Assembly (NCBI GenBank): GCA_037140615.1
Contig: JBAXED010000032.1
Span: 1-40,421, forward strand
Direction: 5' to 3'
From: CAINVV01 sp037140615
GTDB lineage: Bacteria; Bacteroidota; Bacteroidia; Bacteroidales; Prolixibacteraceae
Length of the DNA stretch: 40,421 nt
Under the pieces are notes generated by a model that saw only the letters and a list, made by a program, of their open reading frames with translations, was not told the origin of the DNA and searched no databases. Positions 1 through 7,424 of this stretch are shown piece after piece. The position numbers and the translations under genes were made by a program. How positions within the stretch are numbered: the stretch's first letter is position 1; each line of letters starts with the position of its first letter.

Positions 1-507
1 AACATCTCGAACAATATGCTGATCGGTGCTGTCAACGACTTCAACGGAAATACCAATTCTGTGCTCAATCAGCTGACGGGCAGTTACGGAACAGTCCCGG
101 ATACGGCTAGAGCCTACAAGAAATCCGGGATTGGATCAATCGTTGTTGGCGATGAAAACTATGGTGAAGGATCTTCCCGCGAACATGCGGCCATGGAACC
201 TCGTCATCTTGGAGTAAGGGCTGTGCTGACCCGCTCTTTCGCCAGAATTCACGAAACTAATCTTAAAAAACAGGGAATGCTGGCACTCACTTTCGCCAAT
301 CCTGAAGATTACAACCTAATTCAGGAACAAGATAGAATCGATATCCTTGGTTTACAGCAATTTTCGCCCAATGTACCCTTGAAACTGGCTTTGCACCACA
401 TCGATGGTACCTCCCAGGAAATTCTGGCCAAACACACATACAATGACCAGCAAATTGTCTGGTTCAAAAGTGGTTCCTGCCTCAATTTCATCAAGGAAGG
501 TCATTGA
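1..507 (+). CDS. acn: Aconitate hydratase, mitochondrial type, C-terminal fragment
   Basis: This is the last 168 codons of an aconitase, cut by the left edge of the window and open in frame from base 1. Aconitase isomerises citrate to isocitrate in the cytoplasmic TCA cycle using a 4Fe-4S cluster. The visible part is the swivel domain (domain 4). It carries the hallmark GDENYGEGSSREHAA, whose serine and arginine belong to the active site, followed by EPRHLGVRAV and SFARIHETNLKKQG. These match the mitochondrial-type branch better than the AcnA/IRP or AcnB branches. The cluster-binding cysteines lie upstream and cannot be checked. A strong terminator follows 10 nt after the stop. The assignment is firm; only the subfamily rests on remembered motifs. 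Confidence 0.95.
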   Translation, partial: NISNNMLIGAVNDFNGNTNSVLNQLTGSYGTVPDTARAYKKSGIGSIVVGDENYGEGSSREHAAMEPRHLGVRAVLTRSFARIHETNLKKQGMLALTFANPEDYNLIQEQDRIDILGLQQFSPNVPLKLALHHIDGTSQEILAKHTYNDQQIVWFKSGSCLNFIKEGH

Positions 508-517
508 TCCACTGACA

Positions 518-561
518 AAAAATGAGTATGGCCGGGAAAATTCCCGGCCATACTCATTTTT
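518..561. terminator. Perfect hairpin terminator after aconitase
   Basis: Two perfectly complementary 21-nt arms (518-538 and 541-561) surround a 2-nt centre. The GC-rich core GCCGGGAA/TTCCCGGC is flanked by an A-run on the left and a T-run (557-561) on the right, so it can work in both directions. It lies 10 nt after the aconitase stop and should end that transcript. Confidence 0.85.
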
Positions 562-634
562 GGATGTCTGTAACCGTCTGATAGAATGATCATCCCAAAA
601 TTGTTTGAGAAATTAACATTATTTAAGTTAAATA

Positions 635-667
635 TTGAACAACTTCTGTCATTGCGCAATAAATTTG
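635..667 (+). promoter_or_regulatory. Putative Bacteroidota-type promoter for the small ORF
   Basis: TAAATTTG at 660-667 matches the -7 consensus TAnnTTTG, with TTG at 635-637 and a 22-nt spacer, slightly longer than the usual 19-21. The first ATG of the small ORF is about 55 nt downstream. This is a pattern match only. Confidence 0.4.
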
Positions 668-721
668 ACCGTTGTAAGGAGCAAATTTCCCTTATGGTTA
701 ATCCCCTAAAAATGATCGACT

Positions 722-910
722 ATGAAGAAGAGCTCAAATTCTTATGATAAGATGGCTTATAAAAACAAGTCTGAATACAAAATGAGAAATTTACAAAACG
801 ACACAGATTTACTTCTGGATGAGAACACCGAAATGATGAGTGTACTCAACGATCTGGGTGAACTGGAAGATTTAACTGAATTGTACGGCGACAAGAACGA
901 CATCATCTGA
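722..910 (+). CDS. Small acidic hypothetical protein (62 aa)
   Basis: I do not recognise this short ORF. The first 20 residues are basic and polar (start MKKSSNSYDK); the rest is acidic and leucine-rich (LLLDENTEMMSVLNDLGELEDLTELYGDKND), probably helical. There is no signal peptide, membrane segment or cysteine. An internal ATG at 782 would give a 42-residue acidic version starting MRNLQND. It sits alone between the aconitase terminator and miaA, in the same direction, with a promoter-like sequence about 55 nt upstream. The separate promoter and protein-like composition argue for a real gene; the short length and lack of a recognised family argue against. Confidence 0.45.
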   Translation: MKKSSNSYDKMAYKNKSEYKMRNLQNDTDLLLDENTEMMSVLNDLGELEDLTELYGDKNDII

Positions 911-981
911 TGTCAGCCTTCTGATAGCCTTACCTGTTGAAGACAAAAAATCTCACAAATATTTTTTTCGCACCAATTTTC

Positions 982-997
982 GAACATTAATATGTTC
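982..997. promoter_or_regulatory. Small palindrome upstream of miaA
   Basis: GAACAT-TAAT-ATGTTC is a 6-bp inverted repeat with a 4-nt centre, about 36 nt before the miaA start. Its size and place suit an operator or promoter element, but no cognate regulator is visible and chance is not excluded in AT-rich DNA. Confidence 0.2.
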
Positions 998-1033
998 AGT
1001 TCTGCCCGTCCATTTATCTGAAAAACAGTTTCA

Positions 1034-1945
1034 TTGAATAGAAAATCCCCTCAAACGCTGATTATCCTTTTGGGTCCTACCGGTGTAGGAAAAACGGCGT
1101 TGAGTGTTGGCATTGCCAACCATTTCCAAACCGAAATCATCTCGTGCGACTCCAGGCAGCTCTTCAGGGAGATGAGCATTGGCACCGCTGTTCCTAAGAA
1201 GGAGATTCTGAATCAAATACCTCATCACTTTATTCATTCGCACTCGATTTTCGAAAATTATCATGCCGCCAGATTTGAAACAGAAGTTCTTGAGCTACTG
1301 CCCGGGCTTTTTGTTCGCCATCCAATTGTACTGATGACTGGAGGATCTATGCTTTACATTGATGCCGTTAGCAAAGGGATTGATGACCTGCCGGATGTTG
1401 ACCCGGAACTTAGAGCCACACTGCAGGAAAGGATGAAAAAGGAAGGGTTGGAACGAATGAGGGCTGAGCTAAAACTTCTGGATCCGGACTATTACAGGGA
1501 AGTTGATTTGCAAAATCCCGTTAGGATTTTACATGCACTGGAAATCTGTTACACCACCGGAAAAACATTTTCGTCACAACGGACAAAAACGGTAAAAACA
1601 AGGGATTTCAAAATTCTGAAAATTGGTCTGAACCGCGACCGCACCGAGCTTTATGACCGAATAAACCAAAGGGTAGATGAAATGATGGCTGCCGGACTTG
1701 AAGAAGAGGCCCGTAATTTATTTCCTTACCGGGATTCAAACAACATGAACACCGTGGGATACCGTGAACTTTTCGATTATTTTGGCGGACTCTGCACCCG
1801 TGAGGAAGCCATCGAAAAAATCAAGGCCAATACCCGAAAATATGCGAGAAAACAACTTACCTGGTTCCGGAAGGATCCGGACATACATTGGTTTCATCCC
1901 GATCAGGAAACAGAAATATTCAATTTTATCAGTAACATATTATAA
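1034..1945 (+). CDS. miaA: tRNA dimethylallyltransferase MiaA
   Basis: MiaA transfers a dimethylallyl group from DMAPP to the N6 of A37 in tRNAs reading UNN codons. The 303-aa product has the P-loop GPTGVGKT near the N-terminus, then IISCDSRQLFREMSIGTA (the DSRQ substrate region), GGSMLYIDAV, the tRNA-interaction stretch with NPVRILHALE, and C-terminal TVGYRELFDYF and TRKYARKQLTWFRKD. Length and motif order are normal for the family. The start is TTG: an in-frame TGA at 1019-1021 and the absence of any ATG before the P-loop leave TTG at 1034 as the only sensible start. No Shine-Dalgarno sequence is present, as is usual in Bacteroidota. A terminator follows directly after the stop. Confidence 0.95.
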   Translation: MNRKSPQTLIILLGPTGVGKTALSVGIANHFQTEIISCDSRQLFREMSIGTAVPKKEILNQIPHHFIHSHSIFENYHAARFETEVLELLPGLFVRHPIVLMTGGSMLYIDAVSKGIDDLPDVDPELRATLQERMKKEGLERMRAELKLLDPDYYREVDLQNPVRILHALEICYTTGKTFSSQRTKTVKTRDFKILKIGLNRDRTELYDRINQRVDEMMAAGLEEEARNLFPYRDSNNMNTVGYRELFDYFGGLCTREEAIEKIKANTRKYARKQLTWFRKDPDIHWFHPDQETEIFNFISNIL

Positions 1946-1970
1946 AAAAAGCCGGTCGCCCGGCTTTTTT
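1945..1970. terminator. Bidirectional terminator between miaA and a convergent gene
   Basis: An AAAAAAGCCGG / CCGGCTTTTTT stem with TCGC loop starts on the last base of the miaA stop codon and ends one base before the stop of the convergent gene. T-runs on both strands allow it to serve both. Confidence 0.9.
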
Positions 1971-2333
1971 CTATCTGTCATCGTCATCATCATCGTCATC
2001 TTCCAAAGGTTCGTCGGCGATATCTTCCACATCATCTTCTTCATCACCCCCTTCAAAACCCTGAAGCGCAAAGTCATCCCTAAGGATTCCATCGTCGCCA
2101 AAATCTTCATCATTTTCAATAATATCGTAGGCCTCAGCCAATGTCATCCTGACAAGGTAGTGAAAATCTTCAGTTTCATACGGCAATGCAGAGACAACCT
2201 TCCCTTTGGCATCGATATATGTGATAAGACTTCCGGCAAAACCTTGCGGATAGTTTAGTTTTATTTGTCCTTGAATATCAAGTGGCAGTTTATCGTAATC
2301 CTTTACTAAACGTGGTTTGTTGCTTGGAGCCAT
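1971..2333 (-). CDS. Conserved Bacteroidota hypothetical protein with poly-aspartate tail
   Basis: A 120-aa soluble protein. The N-terminal 75 residues look folded (KPRLVKDYDKLPLDIQGQIK, then LITYIDAKGKVVSALPYETED, then YLVRMTLAEAYDII). The C-terminus is strongly acidic and ends in a run of eight aspartates before a final arginine. I recall similar short acidic-tailed proteins as widespread in Bacteroidales, sometimes labelled DNA primase without support; nothing here shows a primase. No membrane segment or signal peptide. It is a single-gene unit with its own upstream AT-rich region and shares the terminator with miaA. The Asp tail may mimic nucleic acid or bind basic partners (inference). 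Function unknown. Confidence 0.8.
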   Translation of the reverse strand: MAPSNKPRLVKDYDKLPLDIQGQIKLNYPQGFAGSLITYIDAKGKVVSALPYETEDFHYLVRMTLAEAYDIIENDEDFGDDGILRDDFALQGFEGGDEEDDVEDIADEPLEDDDDDDDDR

Positions 2334-2689
2334 GCTTAAAAATATTTTATTTTATTCTATTAATATTTAGTGATGTACACTTATTTCTGTAAGTAATCCC
2401 CTTGGTCAGAAAAGTGATGCAAAATAGTAATTCATTAAATTCAAACAATATTTTATGATAAAATTATTTATTTTTTAATTTTTAATTGATGTTTGGTTAT
2501 TTAACAGGCATTTCTACCTCTTCCGTCAGGAAAATTCTCAGCCATTGAACAACCAATATTCAAAGTTGTTCATTATTATCTTCATATTTTTATTTTGTAC
2601 AGATTGTTCTTCAGAATGACTTTAGCATAAAAGGAATTTGTCTTTAGGGTATAAATGTCTAAATTCGCCCCATTAAAAATTATTTCAGT
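2334..2689. other. 356-nt AT-rich divergent intergenic region
   Basis: No gene is visible. The region separates the acidic-tail gene (minus) from pheT (plus). It contains the pheT promoter at its right end and an 8-bp inverted repeat, TGAACAAC at 2546-2553 and GTTGTTCA at 2565-2572, with an 11-nt loop. No riboswitch or leader peptide was recognised. Confidence 0.6.
2637..2667 (+). promoter_or_regulatory. Putative pheT promoter
   Basis: TTTG (2637-2640), a 19-nt spacer and TAAATTCG (2660-2667, seven of eight matches to TAnnTTTG) fit the Bacteroidota housekeeping promoter. The ATG follows 22 nt later, implying a leader of roughly 15 nt. Confidence 0.55.
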
Positions 2690-5146
2690 ATGAACATCTC
2701 GTACAAATGGTTAAAAGATTACCTTGACACTTCACTGACTCCAGCAGAGGTTGCTGCAATCCTCACCCAATTGGGTCTGGAAGCCGGTGGTATCGAGGAA
2801 GTTGAATCCATCAAGGGAGGATTGAAAGGTCTGGTTGTTGGTGAAGTACTGACATGCCAGAAACACCCCGGGTCCGACCATCTCAGCATCACTACCGTGG
2901 ATCTGGGCAACGGAGAAGTTGCTCCGATTGTATGCGGTGCTCCCAATGTGGCGGCCGGTCAGAAGGTGATTGTTGCCACCGTAGGAACTGTTTTGTACAA
3001 AGGAGATGAATCTTTTAGCATCCAGAAATCAAAAATACGCGGTGAGGTATCTGCGGGAATGATCTGCGCTGAAGATGAGATCGGCCTTGGGAACGACCAC
3101 AACGGCATCATGGTTCTTGATCCTGCCGCTATAACAGGAACCCCTGCATCTTCTTATTTTAAGATAGAAAGCGATTATTGCATGGAGGTCGACCTTACTC
3201 CCAACCGGATTGACAGCGCCTCTCACATCGGAGTAGCGAGAGATCTAGCGGCCTTTTTGCGCCAAACACAGGATATTTCATACACAAGGCCTTCCGTTGA
3301 CCATTTCAATGTATCAAAGCAAACACACAACATAGCGGTTTCAATTGCTAATCCGGAAGCTTGCGCCAGGTATGCCGGGGTTTCAATCTCCGGAATTGCC
3401 GTCAAAGAATCGCCCGATTGGTTAAAAGGCCGCCTGCGGGTAATTGGGCTAAAACCCATTAACAACGTCGTAGACATCACCAATTATGTTCTTTTTGAAA
3501 CCGGTCAGCCGCTGCATGCTTTTGATCTCTCTGCGATAAAGGGGAATAAAATTATCGTAAAAACGCTTCCTTCAGGTTCCAAATTCCTTACCCTGGATGA
3601 GGTGGAACGCACTTTGGACGAAAAAGACCTGATGATCTGCAATGAATCGGAGGGAATGTGCATCGGAGGTGTTTTCGGAGGATCGGACTCCGGAATCAAA
3701 AATGAGACAACTGATCTGTTTCTTGAAAGTGCCTTATTTAATCCGGTATTTATCCGCAAAACAGCACGCCGCCACGGATTAAATACGGATGCCTCTTTCC
3801 GGTTCGAACGTGGCGTAGATCCTAATGGCACATTGTATGCGCTCAAGCGTGCAGCCCTTCTTATCTGCGAACTGGCAGGAGGAGAGATCTCTTCAGACAT
3901 AATTGATGTGGTGGCAGATCCATCCGTACTCGAACCATTTGCAGTATCAGTTTGCTACCGGAACATCGCCCGACTCATTGGTAAAGAGATTCCACCGGAT
4001 CAAATCAAGAAAATCCTTACTTCACTCGAGATCAAAATCATTTCGGAGAATGCTGATGGAATGGAACTGTCTGTCCCCCCTTATCGGGTGGATGTTCGCC
4101 GCGAAGCTGATGTAATTGAAGAGATCCTGCGTATTTATGGATACAACAATGTAGAAGCCGGTGTATCTGTCAAATCAACCCTTCAGCATGCTGCTCAGCC
4201 GGATAAGCAGAAACTGCAAAACCTGGTTTCAGAGATGCTGACAGCAGTCGGATTCAATGAAATCATGTGCAACTCACTCACCAGGCTGACTAATTATGAC
4301 CATCTTAGCAGTTTTAAAGAGGAGAATTGTGTGAAGCTTTACAATCCACTGAGTGCAGATTTGAACGCGATGCGACAGACTTTGCTTTTCGGCGGACTCG
4401 AAACTATTCTTAGAAACACCAATTTCAGAAATACTGATCTGAAGCTGTATGAATTTGGCAATGTTTATTTCTTTGATGGATCCAAAACTTACACCAATCC
4501 TGTTAAAAATTACTCGGAAGAGGAGCATTTAGGGATCTGGTTAACAGGAAATAAAGAGAGTGAAAACTGGGTTTCCAAGGAACAGACCGCAAGTTTCTAT
4601 ACCCTAAAAAGCCATCTCGAAAAGATTTTGTCACGTTTAGGCATATCGCCGGATGGCTGTCAGGTTAAGAATTTTACCTCAGAAATTTATTCGGATGGAC
4701 TGGAATACTCCTATAACAACATGAAGATTGCTCAATTGGGCATTGTCAGCAAGACGACTTTGAAACAGCATGGTTTGCAGGCAGAGGTTTATTATGCAGA
4801 TATTCACTGGACACTTCTTCTTAAGGCAATCAAAAAACAGAAGGTATCCTATACCCCACTTCCTAAATTTCCGGAAGTAAAAAGGGATCTGGCATTACTT
4901 GTCGACCGTGAAGTATCATTTAGTACGATTAAGATGTGGGCACACCGGACAGAGAAGGAATTGCTTAAGTCCGTCTCGATCTTTGATGTTTACGAAGGAT
5001 CTCATCTTCCGGAAGGGAAAAAATCGTACGCAGTAAGCTTCGTGCTAAGGGACGATTCTAAAACCCTCAACGACAAACAGATTGAGAAAGTAATGGAAAA
5101 ATTGGTTAACGCTTTTCAACGTGAGTTCGGAGCTCAAATCAGGTAA
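2690..5146 (+). CDS. pheT: Phenylalanine-tRNA ligase beta subunit
   Basis: The beta chain of the (alpha-beta)2 PheRS, which charges tRNA-Phe and edits Tyr-tRNA-Phe. The 818-aa length is normal. In order: an EMAP/Myf-like tRNA-binding OB domain at about 40-150 (KHPGSDHLSITTVD, VCGAPNV), the B3/B4 editing domain at about 225-400 (LKPINNVVDITNYVLFETG, QPLHAFD), RFERGVDPNGTLYALKRAA, the B5 domain at about 413-487 (PPYRVDVRREADVIEEILRI), the catalytic-like core, and a C-terminal FDX-ACB domain from about 720 (FPEVKRDLALLVD) that binds the anticodon side of the tRNA. pheS is not in the window, so the subunits are unlinked here. A GNAT gene starts 1 nt after the stop, probably co-transcribed. Confidence 0.97.
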   Translation: MNISYKWLKDYLDTSLTPAEVAAILTQLGLEAGGIEEVESIKGGLKGLVVGEVLTCQKHPGSDHLSITTVDLGNGEVAPIVCGAPNVAAGQKVIVATVGTVLYKGDESFSIQKSKIRGEVSAGMICAEDEIGLGNDHNGIMVLDPAAITGTPASSYFKIESDYCMEVDLTPNRIDSASHIGVARDLAAFLRQTQDISYTRPSVDHFNVSKQTHNIAVSIANPEACARYAGVSISGIAVKESPDWLKGRLRVIGLKPINNVVDITNYVLFETGQPLHAFDLSAIKGNKIIVKTLPSGSKFLTLDEVERTLDEKDLMICNESEGMCIGGVFGGSDSGIKNETTDLFLESALFNPVFIRKTARRHGLNTDASFRFERGVDPNGTLYALKRAALLICELAGGEISSDIIDVVADPSVLEPFAVSVCYRNIARLIGKEIPPDQIKKILTSLEIKIISENADGMELSVPPYRVDVRREADVIEEILRIYGYNNVEAGVSVKSTLQHAAQPDKQKLQNLVSEMLTAVGFNEIMCNSLTRLTNYDHLSSFKEENCVKLYNPLSADLNAMRQTLLFGGLETILRNTNFRNTDLKLYEFGNVYFFDGSKTYTNPVKNYSEEEHLGIWLTGNKESENWVSKEQTASFYTLKSHLEKILSRLGISPDGCQVKNFTSEIYSDGLEYSYNNMKIAQLGIVSKTTLKQHGLQAEVYYADIHWTLLLKAIKKQKVSYTPLPKFPEVKRDLALLVDREVSFSTIKMWAHRTEKELLKSVSIFDVYEGSHLPEGKKSYAVSFVLRDDSKTLNDKQIEKVMEKLVNAFQREFGAQIR

Positions 5147-5147
5147 A

Positions 5148-5654
5148 ATGGAAATTCAAATAAAAAAAGTTACCACCTCCTCACAGGTAGATATTGTTGC
5201 GGGATTGGCCAAAGCCATATGGCCTGACCACTATATTCCAATTATTGGAAAGGAACAAGTGGATTTCATGCTTGGAAAATTTCAGACCTCCAAGGCCATT
5301 TTGGCACAAATCGATCAGGAAGGCAGTCATTATTTTTTGATTTACCACGATTTTGTTCCTGTTGGTTACATTGGGATTATCGAAAAATACAGCGAAATAT
5401 TTCTCAGCAAATTGTACTTAATCTCCTCAGAGCGAGGAAAAGGTCTGGGACACAAAGCCGTTGATTTCTTGATTACCAGGTGCAGGGAAATCGGTGCTGC
5501 CTACATTACACTTACCGTCAACAAAGAGAACCTCAACACCATCGGTGCCTACGAAAGAATAGGATTTGAGACCTATGGCGAATTGGTAAGCGATATCGGA
5601 TCGGGTTTTGTGATGGATGATTACATGATGAGACTTCGGATTTCACCAAGGTAA
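5148..5654 (+). CDS. GNAT-family N-acetyltransferase
   Basis: A 168-aa acyl-CoA-dependent N-acetyltransferase of unknown substrate. Motif A is clear: LYLISSERGKGLGHKAVDFL, containing the RGKGLG pyrophosphate-binding loop. NKENLNTIGAYERIGF is the usual motif B region, in which asparagine and tyrosine line the active site. It looks single-domain and cytoplasmic. I chose ATG at 5148, 1 nt after the pheT stop, over a GTG at 5121 inside pheT, because family similarity begins near MEIQIKKVT. The tight spacing suggests translational coupling to pheT. The substrate may be a small molecule or a protein N-terminus; sequence does not decide. Confidence 0.88.
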   Translation: MEIQIKKVTTSSQVDIVAGLAKAIWPDHYIPIIGKEQVDFMLGKFQTSKAILAQIDQEGSHYFLIYHDFVPVGYIGIIEKYSEIFLSKLYLISSERGKGLGHKAVDFLITRCREIGAAYITLTVNKENLNTIGAYERIGFETYGELVSDIGSGFVMDDYMMRLRISPR

Positions 5655-5682
5655 ATTATTCTACCAGTTTCAGGAAGGATTG

Positions 5683-5766
5683 CCACATAGGGCAGCCCCT
5701 GCAGTCACGCCCTCCCATTTTCTCATCTTCTTCGTCCCCGTCGTCCAGTCCCCCAGTCCCCTAGTC
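5683..5766. repeat. Composite intergenic repeat: GGGCAGC box, TCATCTTC, 8-nt GACTGGGG array
   Basis: Three parts follow one another. CCACATAGGGCAGC near 5686 recurs as CCACACAGGGCAGC near 21551. TCTCATCTTC near 5721 also recurs near 21574. From 5735 to 5766 there are four 8-nt units which, read on the minus strand, are GACTAGGG, GACTGGGG, GACTGGAC and GACGGGGA. The same 8-nt family occurs at 20156-20179 and 32764-32843. It lies between the convergent ends of the GNAT and SRPBCC genes. Confidence 0.75.
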
Positions 5767-5774
5767 TTTCCTAC

Positions 5775-6149
5775 CTACTCGTACAATTGCCTCAGGTTCC
5801 CGAAATAATCCACGTCCCAGCCTTCAACCATATTATCAAAAGCATCATCCGGGATATTGGTTTGGTGCAACTCCACCAGTGTCCCCTTCCGGTCGGGATG
5901 CAGCTTGATGGTGACGATTGAATCTTCCTCTTCTCCAAAGAACCATTTCTGAACAATCAGCTTATCCTGAATAAATTCGAGGTTCATGCCGGTGATGGCT
6001 CCATCCCAGATTTCGAACTCGCTGCCAGGTTCCGTGCTCATAACCACCGGCTCACCGGTCCATATTTCAATCATCAACGGATTGGTCATCGCATTGTAAA
6101 CATCCTGTGGGGTAGCGGAGAGTGTGTAACGTTTTTTGAATTCTTGCAT
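5775..6149 (-). CDS. SRPBCC/START-like (AHSA1-type) protein
   Basis: A 124-aa single-domain protein of the SRPBCC (Bet v1-like) superfamily, whose fold forms a hydrophobic ligand cavity. The N-terminus MQEFKKRYTLSATPQDVYNAMTNP and the following IEIWTGEPVVMSTEPG.FEIWDGAITG pattern are typical of AHSA1-like proteins, and the C-terminus GWDVDYFGNLRQLYE corresponds to the long final helix. It is slightly short for the family (usually 130-150). Ligand and pathway are unknown. It is transcribed divergently from ubiA, and its leader consists largely of the 9-nt repeats described at 6153-6313. A perfect -7 box lies 58 nt upstream of the ATG. Confidence 0.85.
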   Translation of the reverse strand: MQEFKKRYTLSATPQDVYNAMTNPLMIEIWTGEPVVMSTEPGSEFEIWDGAITGMNLEFIQDKLIVQKWFFGEEEDSIVTIKLHPDRKGTLVELHQTNIPDDAFDNMVEGWDVDYFGNLRQLYE

Positions 6150-6152
6150 GGT

Positions 6153-6313
6153 AAGAAGTGCCTAGAGTATTTAAAGTGCCTAGAGTGCCTAAAGTTAAAG
6201 GACTTTCAAAAATAGCTGAATTAATCACATTTTGTTCCCAAAGGTTCCACAAATTATGAACTTGTCGTAACTTTAGGCACTTTAGTTCACTTTAGTCACT
6301 CTAGGCACTTCTT
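6153..6313. repeat. Inverted pair of 9-nt-unit arrays between divergent genes
   Basis: The left arm (6153-6196) is built of 9-nt units such as AAGTGCCTA and GAGTGCCTA; the right arm (6269-6313) is its imperfect reverse complement. The outermost 16 nt, AAGAAGTGCCTAGAGT (6153-6168), are perfectly matched at 6298-6313. The right arm abuts the ubiA ATG directly and the left arm stops 3 nt from the SRPBCC ATG, so both genes have almost the same leader. About 72 nt of unique DNA between the arms holds at least one promoter. The family recurs at 17414-17524 and 36287-36423. Confidence 0.9.
6207..6214 (-). promoter_or_regulatory. Putative -7 box for the SRPBCC gene
   Basis: Read on the minus strand this is TATTTTTG, an exact TAnnTTTG match, placed in the unique DNA between the inverted repeat arms. 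A TTTG lies about 24 nt further upstream, a little far for the -33 element. Confidence 0.4.
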
Positions 6314-7174
6314 ATGAACAAACTCCTCCTCTACGCCCGTCTCGTGAAATTCGAGCACACGATATTTGCGATGCCATTCGCTCTGATTGGTTTTTTTATG
6401 GCAGTTATGGTTACCGACCAGATTCATTTCTGGCAGCTGCTGGGCTCGATTGTCCTTTGCATGGTTTTTGCCAGAAATGCCGCCATGGGTTTTAACCGCT
6501 ATCTCGACAGGAAATTTGATGCAGCCAATCCCCGCACTGCCAAACGTGAGATTCCGGCCGGACTGGTCTCTGCACCCAAGGCACTTTCTTTTGTGATTGT
6601 CAATGCCTTGCTTTTTGTGGCAGTTACCTATTTGATTAACCCATTGTGCTTTATGCTTTCTCCCGTGGCACTCTTTGTAATCCTTGGGTACAGCTTCACA
6701 AAGAGAATAACCCCTTTGTGTCATTTTGTGCTCAGCCTTGGACTTTCACTTGCCCCAATCGGTGCCTGGCTGGCAGTAAACGGAGAATTCGCCCTTGCGC
6801 CACTGCTTTTTTCCGGAGTAGTTTTTTTCTGGGTAAGTGGTTTTGATATTATCTATGCTTGCCAGGATGTTGAATTTGACCAGCAATATAAGTTGAAAAG
6901 CATTCCTGCCATGGTTGGGGTGAAAAATGCACTGAGGATCTCAGAATTACTTCATTTGCTGGCATTTGCTTTTGTAATCATAGCAGGATTCAACATGGCT
7001 GCCAATTTAATTTTTTGGGTGGGAGCTGCCCTTTTCGGGGGATTGATGATCTACCAACATAGAATCGTCAAAGCCGATGACCTGAGCCGTGTCAACATTG
7101 CATTCGGAACGACAAACGGGATTGCAGGTGTCATTTTTGCGGCGTTCGTGATTGGGTCGTTGTATTACGTTTGA
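6314..7174 (+). CDS. UbiA-family prenyltransferase (4-hydroxybenzoate polyprenyltransferase-like)
   Basis: An integral-membrane aromatic prenyltransferase of 286 aa with about eight to nine hydrophobic segments. Both Mg2+-diphosphate signatures are present: NRYLDRKFDAANPRT near residue 60 (NxxxDxxxD) and YACQDVEFDQ near residue 180. The protein should attach a polyprenyl tail to a ring precursor in the membrane, for quinone synthesis. The short form with QDVEFD is common in menaquinone makers, so it may act in a menaquinone route (MqnP-like) rather than ubiquinone; the neighbours do not decide this. It starts immediately after a 9-nt-repeat leader and is divergent from the SRPBCC gene. No obvious terminator follows. 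Confidence 0.9.
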   Translation: MNKLLLYARLVKFEHTIFAMPFALIGFFMAVMVTDQIHFWQLLGSIVLCMVFARNAAMGFNRYLDRKFDAANPRTAKREIPAGLVSAPKALSFVIVNALLFVAVTYLINPLCFMLSPVALFVILGYSFTKRITPLCHFVLSLGLSLAPIGAWLAVNGEFALAPLLFSGVVFFWVSGFDIIYACQDVEFDQQYKLKSIPAMVGVKNALRISELLHLLAFAFVIIAGFNMAANLIFWVGAALFGGLMIYQHRIVKADDLSRVNIAFGTTNGIAGVIFAAFVIGSLYYV

Positions 7175-7424
7175 AATGTTAACCTAAATGCAGTAGCTGA
7201 GTTGTGGGTGTTTCCCAATTTATTTCTGAATCGAATCAATTGATTCTAGAATATCAAATAGAAATTTGTTAATCTCATTTTCCATTGGAATTGAATTACC
7301 CTAGGTTCTTCCGCCCCTGCGGGACTGAACCCCGGTTTGGTGCAATGTGCTATTTCATGAGCAGTACTGCCTTGAGACTGACGAAGTACTGAAGAGTTGG
7401 AATGACACTTTTGCCGGCAGTGAA
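7175..7424. other. Left edge of the accessory island, no gene seen
   Basis: 250 nt between the ubiA stop and the convergent end of the restriction-modification operon. It includes CCGCCCCTGCGGGACTGAAC near 7310-7330, which resembles a GC-rich dispersed element I associate with Bacteroidota intergenic DNA, and an open stretch ending at about 7433 that may be gene debris. No att site, tRNA or terminator was recognised. Confidence 0.4.

Noticed and set aside
2546..2572. Attenuator or riboswitch in front of pheT
   Set aside because: It lies upstream of the predicted pheT promoter and has no leader peptide, alternative stems or terminator.
5121..5147. GTG start for the GNAT gene inside pheT
   Set aside because: The ATG at 5148 gives the expected N-terminus and 1-nt spacing to the pheT stop.
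6067..6252. ORF with GTLGTLNTLGT peptide
   Set aside because: It is translation of the 9-nt repeat array; comparable periodic peptides come from 17437-17667 and 36340-36714.
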